A DNA stretch of 41,719 nt. Source: Geobacteraceae bacterium. GTDB lineage: Bacteria > Desulfobacterota > Desulfuromonadia > Geobacterales > Geobacteraceae. Made by a program: the position numbers and the translations under genes. Positions 36,132 through 41,719 of the stretch are shown piece by piece. The notes below the pieces were generated by a model, which saw only the letters and a list, made by a program, of their open reading frames with translations, ran no database searches and was not told the origin of the DNA. The DNA is taken from NCBI GenBank assembly GCA_025356035.1, contig JANXYN010000201.1, positions 1-41,719 of the forward strand. Direction: 5' to 3'. Numbering within the stretch: the first letter of the stretch is position 1; every line of letters begins with the position of its first letter.

Positions 36132-36160
36132 TTTACATGGCCGACCATCTCATGTATTAT
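36132..36160 (+). promoter_or_regulatory. Promoter of lptFG, nearly leaderless
   Basis: TTTACA (36132-36137), exactly 17 bases, then TATTAT (36155-36160). The expected start of transcription is near 36167, only two or three bases before the lptF ATG at 36170, which has no ribosome-binding site. Confidence 0.65.
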
Positions 36161-36169
36161 ACCGCGGTT

Positions 36170-37342
36170 ATGAAGAAAACCCTGTTCGTCTATATTTTCA
36201 AGGAGATCGCCGTCCCGTTTCTGCTCGGAATGGGGGTGTTCACCTTTGTCCTGTTAATGGGGAGGCTGCTGCGGTTGGCAGACCTGGTGATCGCCAAGGG
36301 GGTCCCCTTTTCCGACGTCCTGCTGCTGGTGGTATATCTGCTCCCCTCCTTCTGTATGGTCACTATTCCAATGGCATTCCTGCTGGCGGTGCTCCTTGCC
36401 TTCGGCCGGCTGTCCGGTGACAGTGAAATTACCGCCATGAAGGCTTGCGGGGTGAGTCTCTCCGGTCTGCTGGCGCCAGTGCTGACCTTTGCTGCGCTAG
36501 CTTACCTTACCACCACTTTTATCACCATCTACGCCCTCCCCTGGGGGAATACCTCCTTCAAGACGCTTCTCTACGACATCGTCGAAAGCAGGGCCACACT
36601 CACCATCAAGGAACAGGTCTTTAACGATACCTTTCCGGGGATGGTCCTCTATGTTGACCGTTACCGGCCGGAGCAAAATCAGATAAGCGGGGTACTGATC
36701 CAGGACGAACGGAGTGGCGGTGAACCATCCACTATTTTCGCCCGGAGCGGGGTGTTGATTGCCGATCCGCCGAGCAAGACCGTCCGGCTGCAACTCCGCA
36801 ACGGGGGAATCCATCGCAGTCAGGGTAAAGATCGCTACCGGCTGATGGCCTTTACCACCTACGATTTGAGTATTAACCTCGGTCAGGCCTCCCATGAGAT
36901 GTCCAAAAACGAGCTGGACATGACCTTTGCCGAGCTGCGTCACAACATGCAGCTGCCGAATCAGGATGCCAAGCTGTTGCGTGATCTCAGACTTGAATTC
37001 CAGCGGCGATTTTCGCTCCCCATCGCCTGCTTCGTCTTCGCTCTGGTGGGGATGCCGCTCGGCCTGCAAAACCAGCGTTCCGGCAAGGCTGGAGGATTTT
37101 CTATCAGCATCGGCATCCTCCTGATCTACTACATCGTCCTTTCTGCCAGCAAGACCCTTGGTGAAAAAGGGCTGGTCGACCCGGTCTTGGCCATGTGGAC
37201 ACCTAACCTCATTTTCATCGCCTTTGGCGCCTATCTGTTCAAGAAGACCGCCGAAGAACAGCCGATCGCACTTTTTGAGCTGCCGGCGCAGATTGCCGGG
37301 TATGTGCGCAGCCGTTTACGCAGCAGAAGGGGGCGGCCGTGA
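36170..37342 (+). CDS. lptF: LPS export permease LptF
   Basis: Inner-membrane subunit of the LptB2FG ABC transporter that extracts LPS; 390 residues from the ATG at 36170 (MKKTLFVYIFKEIAVPF). Three membrane segments, a periplasmic beta-jellyroll (about 130-270) and three C-terminal segments match the YjgP/YjgQ family. SEITAMKACGVSLSGLLAPV (coupling helix region) and FALVGMPLGLQ are conserved. An in-frame ATG at 36137 overlaps the -35 element and is unlikely. It overlaps lptG as GTGA. The ATPase LptB is not in the window. Confidence 0.94.
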   Translation: MKKTLFVYIFKEIAVPFLLGMGVFTFVLLMGRLLRLADLVIAKGVPFSDVLLLVVYLLPSFCMVTIPMAFLLAVLLAFGRLSGDSEITAMKACGVSLSGLLAPVLTFAALAYLTTTFITIYALPWGNTSFKTLLYDIVESRATLTIKEQVFNDTFPGMVLYVDRYRPEQNQISGVLIQDERSGGEPSTIFARSGVLIADPPSKTVRLQLRNGGIHRSQGKDRYRLMAFTTYDLSINLGQASHEMSKNELDMTFAELRHNMQLPNQDAKLLRDLRLEFQRRFSLPIACFVFALVGMPLGLQNQRSGKAGGFSISIGILLIYYIVLSASKTLGEKGLVDPVLAMWTPNLIFIAFGAYLFKKTAEEQPIALFELPAQIAGYVRSRLRSRRGRP

Positions 37343-38418
37343 GAATTCTTTCCCGATATATCGCCGCCATGTACCTGAAGATCTTCGCCCTCTGTCTTGG
37401 CGCCTTCATCGCCATCTTCTTGGTGGTGGACTTTCTGGAGAAGATCCGCCGATTTACCAGCCAGCAGGCGGAGCCGCAGTTCGTCATCGGCTATTTTTTG
37501 TGCAAAATTCCGGAGATCGTCAGCCTGGTCACCCCGCTGGCGGTGTTGATGGCAACCTTGCTCGCCCTCGGCATCCTCTCGCGCAATAGCGAGATCACTG
37601 CCATGCGCAGCTGCGGCATCAGCATTCAGCGCATCTCCGCGCCAATTTTCGGCATTGCGTTTCTCATCAGCATCTTCACCATGGTCTCCAACGAACTGAT
37701 CATCCCTGCCACCAACTTGAAGATGCAGTACATCGAAGACGTGCTGATCGCGAAAAAAAGCAGCACGACCTCGTTCCGCCAGAACAACATCTGGTACCGG
37801 GAAAAAAACCTGATCCTGCAGGCGCGGTTCTTTGAACCAAAAACCCACAGTTTCAAGGGGGTCACTCTCTGGCAGCTGGGTGAGGGGATGCAGCCGGTAA
37901 AGCGGATCGACGCCGAGCAGGGGATGCTGACTGGCGGGCATATACTGTTCAAGACGGTGGTGGAACGGCTGCTGGCCAATGGCGAAGTGGTGCGTACCTT
38001 GGAGGCGAAGGAAATCGAGGTTGACCTCAATCTGAAGACCGAGGATTTGCGGGCTCTCGATAAATTTGCCGACAATATGGGGTTTTTCGAGCTCCGTCGC
38101 TACGGCAACAAGCTGCGGGCTGCTGGCTACGACGCCACACCCTACCTGGCCAAAATGCATGCACGGGTTTCCTATCCCTTTGCTTCAGTGATCATGGCTT
38201 TTCTGGGAATCCCTTTTGCCCTGCGCGGCGGCCGGTCGAGCGGCATCGCCATGGGAATTGGCATCAGTCTCGGTATTGGCTTTGGCTACTTTATCATCAA
38301 CGCCGTCATCCTTGCCTACGGCGCCGGCGGGATTCTCCCTCCCCTGGTTGCAGCCTGGGCGCCCAATGGGATCTTTACCATGGGCGGCATCTGGCTGGCG
38401 CTGAATGTTGACAATTGA
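37339..38418 (+). CDS. lptG: LPS export permease LptG
   Basis: Second permease subunit of LptB2FG, 359 residues. The start is GTG at 37339, overlapping the lptF stop by four bases. It has the same layout as LptF: three membrane segments, a periplasmic jellyroll and three segments. SRNSEITAMRSCGISIQRIS is the paralogous coupling-helix region, and IMAFLGIPFALRGGRSSG corresponds to the LptF C-terminal motif. The co-encoded pair would work with LptB and LptC encoded elsewhere. Confidence 0.94.
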   Translation: MRILSRYIAAMYLKIFALCLGAFIAIFLVVDFLEKIRRFTSQQAEPQFVIGYFLCKIPEIVSLVTPLAVLMATLLALGILSRNSEITAMRSCGISIQRISAPIFGIAFLISIFTMVSNELIIPATNLKMQYIEDVLIAKKSSTTSFRQNNIWYREKNLILQARFFEPKTHSFKGVTLWQLGEGMQPVKRIDAEQGMLTGGHILFKTVVERLLANGEVVRTLEAKEIEVDLNLKTEDLRALDKFADNMGFFELRRYGNKLRAAGYDATPYLAKMHARVSYPFASVIMAFLGIPFALRGGRSSGIAMGIGISLGIGFGYFIINAVILAYGAGGILPPLVAAWAPNGIFTMGGIWLALNVDN

Positions 38419-38495
38419 CATTTACGCCATCGATGGTTTACTACAGAGAGGATGGCGGGTCGGGGAGTCCAGACCGATCGGGAAAGGAGCGACAG

Positions 38496-39407
38496 GTGAG
38501 ATACCGATTTCTCATAGCATTGATAATTGCGGCATTTTTGACAGCGGCGCCTGCTTTTGCTGCACCGGTGCGGCTCGTTCAGACCAGGGGCGTTTCCGCC
38601 AATGCCGAGCAGCCCCCTCCGATCACTATCCTCAGTATCATCCCGGCCCAGGGGGAGCCAGGGAGCACGGTCACCCTAGCCGGCGCCGGCTTTTCGGAAA
38701 AAACCACGGTCTTTCTCGGCAGCCAGGAAGTGCCGACACGGGTCGCTGGCTCCAGACAGCTTTCCTTCGACATCCCAAAGCTCCCCGCCGGCCTTTACGC
38801 CATGTTTCTGAAAAGGGAAGACGGTACGGTCAGCAGGTCCTATAACTTCACCCTGCTGCCGGCCAAGCCGGTGGCCCTTTCGCTGGCGCCGGACAGGATT
38901 TATGCTTGCGCCAGCGGCCGCGAGCGGGAGGTGACCGTAACCGGCCGTAATTTCCAGCCGGGCTCCCAGCTCTTGTTTGACGGAGCTGCTATCCGGAGTA
39001 TCTACAATTCCCCGGAAAACCTCTCCTTTGCAGTGCCGCCGGTAGCCGGTGGGCTCCATCAGGTCCAGATAATCAACCGGGAAGAAACCGTATCCGCGGT
39101 CCTTGCCTTCTTTGTTGAGACGAAGCCCGAGATCGAAAGCATCACTCAGGGAAACGACTATGTCACCTATTATGAACTGCTCATCAACGGCCGTAACTTC
39201 CAGCAGGGAGCTACGCTAATGGTGGATAACCAGCGCCTGACGGTGGGGACCTCGAACATGTTCGAACGGGACCAGGTCGTCTATCTCGACTGTACAAGGA
39301 TCGTATACCAGCGCCATCCTTATGACTTTACCGCCAAGAGTTTTCGGGTCCAGGTGGTTAACCCCAGTAGCGAGGCGAGTAACGCGGTGCAGGTGACCGC
39401 GCCCTAA
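38496..39407 (+). CDS. Exported IPT/TIG-domain protein
   Basis: A 303-residue secreted or periplasmic protein of unknown function. The start is GTG at 38496 with AAGGAG six bases upstream. The signal peptide (VRYRFLIALIIAAFLT..., ending A-F-A) is followed by three Ig-like TIG domains: about 45-130 (SIIPAQGEPGSTVTLAGAGF), 131-215 (EVTVTGRNFQPGSQLLFDG) and 216-303 (ELLINGRNFQQGATLMVDN). The 'G-x-x-F-x-x-G-(A/S)' repeat is the TIG hallmark. It lies 77 bases after lptG and may be cotranscribed. Its stop codon TAA is the first triplet of the inverted-repeat element. Confidence 0.85.
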   Translation: MRYRFLIALIIAAFLTAAPAFAAPVRLVQTRGVSANAEQPPPITILSIIPAQGEPGSTVTLAGAGFSEKTTVFLGSQEVPTRVAGSRQLSFDIPKLPAGLYAMFLKREDGTVSRSYNFTLLPAKPVALSLAPDRIYACASGREREVTVTGRNFQPGSQLLFDGAAIRSIYNSPENLSFAVPPVAGGLHQVQIINREETVSAVLAFFVETKPEIESITQGNDYVTYYELLINGRNFQQGATLMVDNQRLTVGTSNMFERDQVVYLDCTRIVYQRHPYDFTAKSFRVQVVNPSSEASNAVQVTAP

Positions 39408-39553
39408 CAGGCTGTTGAAAAACTACTGCGGAGGCCATCTGCTGCGTTGCGCGGTGCTCACTCCTTCGCCTATCTACATTGATATGTCTCAGTCGCTGCG
39501 CTCCGTGCGCCTTGCATCTGGCCTTCCTCGCTACGTTTTTCAACAGCCTGTTA
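39405..39553. repeat. 149-bp inverted-repeat element (MITE/REP-like)
   Basis: Perfect 19-base terminal inverted repeats, TAACAGGCTGTTGAAAAAC (39405-39423) and its complement (39535-39553), flank a non-coding core. The inner sequences are also partly complementary (for example GGAGGCCATCTGC with a GGCCAGATGC complement), so the whole could fold as a long hairpin. No transposase or long frame lies inside. A degenerate left end recurs at 10317. From memory, similar 'CAGGCTGTTGAAAAA' sequences are dispersed in Geobacter genomes; not checked here. Confidence 0.85.
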
Positions 39554-39595
39554 AAGGCAAAGGGGTGGGGTGCAGCAACGAGTCGCCATCTGCCC

Positions 39596-39637
39596 AAACG
39601 GCAAGGCCCCGGAGTTTTCTCCGGGGCCTTGCCGTTT
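39596..39637. terminator. Strong bidirectional terminator
   Basis: Perfect 18-base arms (39596-39613 and 39620-39637) with a six-base loop; AAACGGCAAGGCC on the left means T-rich 3' arms both ways. It separates the rightward lptFG-TIG unit from the leftward lipoprotein operon. Confidence 0.9.
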
Positions 39638-39669
39638 GTAATTAAACCGTTGCTTCCTGAAAGATGAGC

Positions 39670-40155
39670 TTAGCGACGCCCGCCGCGTACAGGCCACAGG
39701 TAGTAAGGTTTTGCGTCAGATTTCGGCACCACCTGGCCGCCGGCTAAATCGGCTATCCACAACTCCTCAGCCGATTTACGGGTCGCGGTCCAGTAATCAT
39801 AATCGCGCACGTCCTGGAAGCCTATTTGGCGCAGTTTCTGGTACGGCCAGGTGTCAAATTTGGCTGGATCGTACCCCAAACTTTTGGCATGGGCGATCAA
39901 CGCCTCCATTTCATCCCTGGTCGGGACCCGCCAGTCGGCGTAGCCCGCGTAGTTTTCCTTGTTCAGCTTCTCGACGAAGGCATAAACGTTGTCGTCGCCC
40001 CGCCAGTTTAGTTGCTTTCCCGGCAAATTTGCGTGTTTCGCCCAAATCAGGCCGGTGGTCTGATCAACCGCCGTCTGGTCGAGGAAGACAAAGCTTTTGT
40101 GCTGGGAGCAGGCGGTCAGGGTTACGCAAAGCAACAGAAGCAGGATTCTTTTCAT
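39670..40155 (-). CDS. DUF1566 (Lcl C-terminal-like) lipoprotein
   Basis: A 161-residue lipoprotein. MKRILLLLLCVTLTAC gives a short signal peptide with lipobox L-T-A-C. The mature part has VDQTTGLIWAKHAN, YAGYADWRVPTRDEM and DYDYWTATRKSAEELW, the pattern of DUF1566/Lcl domains found in surface proteins. The ATG at 40155 starts four bases after the lpoB-like stop codon, so it is the last gene of the operon. Function unknown. Confidence 0.87.
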   Translation of the reverse strand: MKRILLLLLCVTLTACSQHKSFVFLDQTAVDQTTGLIWAKHANLPGKQLNWRGDDNVYAFVEKLNKENYAGYADWRVPTRDEMEALIAHAKSLGYDPAKFDTWPYQKLRQIGFQDVRDYDYWTATRKSAEELWIADLAGGQVVPKSDAKPYYLWPVRGGRR

Positions 40156-40159
40156 GGTA

Positions 40160-40771
40160 TTAACCCCCAAAGGTCGACCGTTTGAATACCTTCCGGATTT
40201 CCTTTTCATCGGACCATTCGAGGATACCGGTTTTCAGGTTCTTCAGGTTCATGGTGAATTTGTAATAGACGTCGGTAACGCCCCCCGCCTTCTGCCTGAT
40301 CTCCGAGAAGTTGGCGGTCAACAGGAACTCGGCGCCGATTTGCTGGCCGAAGTTCACCGCGGTCTTCTGGTTTACCAGACCGCTTTCCTGCTGGATCTTG
40401 ATTTCATCGACAGCCGCTTCATCGGTGGTCCGATCGATGAAGCGGAACTTGCCCGATCTGATCAGTTTTGTTCGTACCGAATCGGTTACCGACTCGGTGT
40501 CGATATGTTGCATGGTTTTATTCTTGACCTTGTCAACGCTGAGCACCGGGCGCCGCTGGGTGGTGAGTTCGACCATGGGCGGGAAGGTAAGAAGGGAGTC
40601 CACCATGCTCTCGGCAATCTGCTGGAGGTCGGAGGAACCGAATTCGGTGGTTATCGGCTTTGCGGAGCCGGCGTCGCCGTACTGGACGTTAGGGACGGTG
40701 GCGCAACCGGTCAGGGTTAATGCTGCGGCTGAAAGGGTTAACAGAATTCCACGGATCATATGTTTTTTCAT
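40160..40771 (-). CDS. lpoB: LpoB-like penicillin-binding protein activator
   Basis: A 203-residue outer-membrane lipoprotein of the LpoB (YcfM) family, which in Enterobacteria activates PBP1B from the outer membrane. The signal peptide ends in lipobox L-T-G-C. Family features include PVLSVDKVKNKTMQHIDTES, KLIRSGKFRFID and GAEFLLTANFSEIRQ, ending with TGILEWSDEKEIRK. The ATG at 40771 follows AGGAGAGG. It sits directly after a YcfL-like gene, as in the E. coli ycfL-lpoB order. No PBP1B gene is in the window (only PBP1C at the far end), so its target is not known. Confidence 0.87.
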   Translation of the reverse strand: MKKHMIRGILLTLSAAALTLTGCATVPNVQYGDAGSAKPITTEFGSSDLQQIAESMVDSLLTFPPMVELTTQRRPVLSVDKVKNKTMQHIDTESVTDSVRTKLIRSGKFRFIDRTTDEAAVDEIKIQQESGLVNQKTAVNFGQQIGAEFLLTANFSEIRQKAGGVTDVYYKFTMNLKNLKTGILEWSDEKEIRKVFKRSTFGG

Positions 40772-40814
40772 GTGACATTCCTCTCCTGAAAATTTATTCC
40801 TGCGTTACTTCTGA

Positions 40815-41285
40815 TTAATTGTCGGCAGCGTCTGGTTCCCGGATTTTCAGCTTGAACTCCCGGGCCCGCGGATCGGGCGCAACCCCCTGAATGGTTCTTG
40901 TCTCGCGACCATACACGAGATACGGTTTCCAGGCGCCGGCATTGGCGCCGATTTCCATCCCCTGGACATCAAACCAGGCGAACTTGTACTGGATCGGCAC
41001 CGTATCACGGTTCCGCGAATGGATCGAAACCTGGGCCATCATCATGTTGCCCGCCATGAAGCTCTTCATGTCAACAATTTCGATGTTACCTGCCAGGCTG
41101 CTGTTGTTAAAGATGACATTCTTGCTCAGTTCCGGAGCCCCCTCCTGGTTCCAGGTGGTTTTGCCGGTTGCTTCGGTCCCTGCCGTCGTGCTACAACCGC
41201 TTAAACAAAGGGGTGCAGCCATCCAGCCGGCAATCAGCATAACTCCTGCCGCCCTGCACCCATTTTTCAGCATAGATCCCTTCAT
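40815..41285 (-). CDS. ycfL: YcfL-family (DUF1425) lipoprotein
   Basis: A 156-residue lipoprotein of unknown function. The ATG at 41285 is five bases after AGGAGG. A longer frame to 41312 overlaps that ribosome site and is rejected. The signal peptide ends L-C-L-S-G-C. The mature domain has NNSSLAGNIEIVDMKSF, MMMAQVSIHSRNRDTVPIQY and KFAWFDVQGMEI, an all-beta YcfL-like pattern. It lies between the CsgG/FlgT-like gene and the lpoB-like gene on the same strand. Confidence 0.83.
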   Translation of the reverse strand: MKGSMLKNGCRAAGVMLIAGWMAAPLCLSGCSTTAGTEATGKTTWNQEGAPELSKNVIFNNSSLAGNIEIVDMKSFMAGNMMMAQVSIHSRNRDTVPIQYKFAWFDVQGMEIGANAGAWKPYLVYGRETRTIQGVAPDPRAREFKLKIREPDAADN

Positions 41286-41305
41286 CGTTGCCTCCTTTGC
41301 AAAGT

Positions 41306-41719
41306 TTACCATTTTAGCGGTTTCTCACTGGAGCCTGGGGTCGGTTGGTCGTCGCCATTCTCGCCAGGAGTCGTTGCCTGCCCCATTGAACCGGCTTTGG
41401 CCGCCGATCTCATGACCCTGACAACGCACCCCTTGGCGATGCCCAGGTCTTCGCCAACAATCGTCGCATAGCTCTGCTTCTTATCCAGCCGGACGATGGT
41501 TGCCTGTCCCACCGGCACCTCGTTGCGGAAGGTTTCACCGGTATCTTCGTCTTTGACGTTCTGGGTCGCATAAATCTCGACCATTTCATCTTTGCTGAAG
41601 CCGGCTTCGCTTCCCCTGTTCAGCATGACCTGCTTGCCGCTGACAGACAAAACCTTTGCCGGCCGGAGTAGGGCAATCAAGTCCTGGGAAAGTTTTTTCG
41701 CCATTTCCTTGGCCAGTTC
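41306..41719 (-). CDS. CsgG/FlgT-like protein, N-terminal part outside window
   Basis: Only the C-terminal 137 residues are present; the frame is open through the window end (E-L-A-K-E before the internal Met at 41704), so the start lies beyond 41719. The visible part has VLSVSGKQVMLNRGSEAGFSKD and VGQATIVRLDKKQSYATIVG, a small beta domain that resembles the C-terminal domain of FlgT and CsgG-like proteins (binding or scaffold role in the envelope). A Gly/Pro-rich tail follows. It is the upstream visible gene of the ycfL-lpoB-DUF1566 operon, 20 bases before ycfL. The family assignment is tentative without the N-terminus. Confidence 0.65.
   Translation of the reverse strand, partial: ELAKEMAKKLSQDLIALLRPAKVLSVSGKQVMLNRGSEAGFSKDEMVEIYATQNVKDEDTGETFRNEVPVGQATIVRLDKKQSYATIVGEDLGIAKGCVVRVMRSAAKAGSMGQATTPGENGDDQPTPGSSEKPLKW

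Noticed and set aside
39405-39669. Small open frames inside the inverted-repeat element (for example 39415-39645)
   Set aside because: They cross the repeat and the terminator and have no ribosome site or domain; the element is non-coding.

Overview
The window is GC-rich bacterial chromosome with no plasmid or phage content. Its gene order is metK, ahcY, mla genes, leuCD, csp, leuA with a T-box leader, pssA-psd-ilvCNBD, then rseP-dxr-cdsA-uppS-frr-pyrH-tsf-rpsB and lptFG. The T-box leuA leader in an organism with lptFG, LpoB and outer-membrane genes points to a Deltaproteobacterium (Desulfobacterota) of the Geobacter/Geotalea group. That assignment is an inference from gene content and recalled synteny, not from a search.

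Left part (1-8.5 kb): the 3' portion of a penicillin-binding protein 1C gene; a small lipoprotein; metK with a clear sigma-70 promoter; a convergent two-component system; a nitronate monooxygenase/FabK-like flavoprotein; and ahcY with its own promoter. MetK makes S-adenosylmethionine and AhcY recycles its by-product S-adenosylhomocysteine. The most variable stretch is 8.5-16 kb. It holds a six-repeat Ig-like (Big_2) lipoprotein, an eight-strand outer-membrane barrel, a small DUF6504-like gene, a carotenoid-biosynthesis-family membrane protein, and an mlaE-mlaD lipid-transport pair without the usual ATPase gene. Overlapping mlaE is the gene of an uncharacterised exported protein built from about twenty W-P-L-F/Y-type repeats.

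Middle part (16-28.4 kb): branched-chain amino acid synthesis. leuC-leuD are on the minus strand; a LOG-family gene and a cold-shock gene diverge from them. leuA is preceded by a complete T-box leader with a CUC (Leu) specifier. Upstream of leuA lies the series ilvD, ilvB, ilvN, ilvC, psd, pssA, so phosphatidylethanolamine synthesis is embedded in the valine/isoleucine gene series.

Right part (28.4-41.7 kb): a housekeeping series transcribed leftward, rpsB-tsf / pyrH-frr-uppS-cdsA-dxr-rseP-tsaB, joins translation, isoprenoid/undecaprenyl and phospholipid precursor synthesis, and envelope stress proteolysis. Divergent from rpsB are lptF-lptG (LPS export) and an IPT/TIG-domain exported protein. 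A 149-bp inverted-repeat element follows and supplies that gene's stop codon. After a strong bidirectional terminator comes a leftward lipoprotein operon: CsgG/FlgT-like (cut by the window end), YcfL-like, LpoB-like and DUF1566.

No tRNA, rRNA, CRISPR array, transposase or intact insertion sequence was seen. The most interesting items are the W-P-L-F repeat protein with the ATPase-less Mla pair, the stop-codon-associated inverted-repeat element and its decayed relative at 10.3 kb, the probable AUC start of cdsA, the nearly leaderless lptF promoter, and the leuA T-box.
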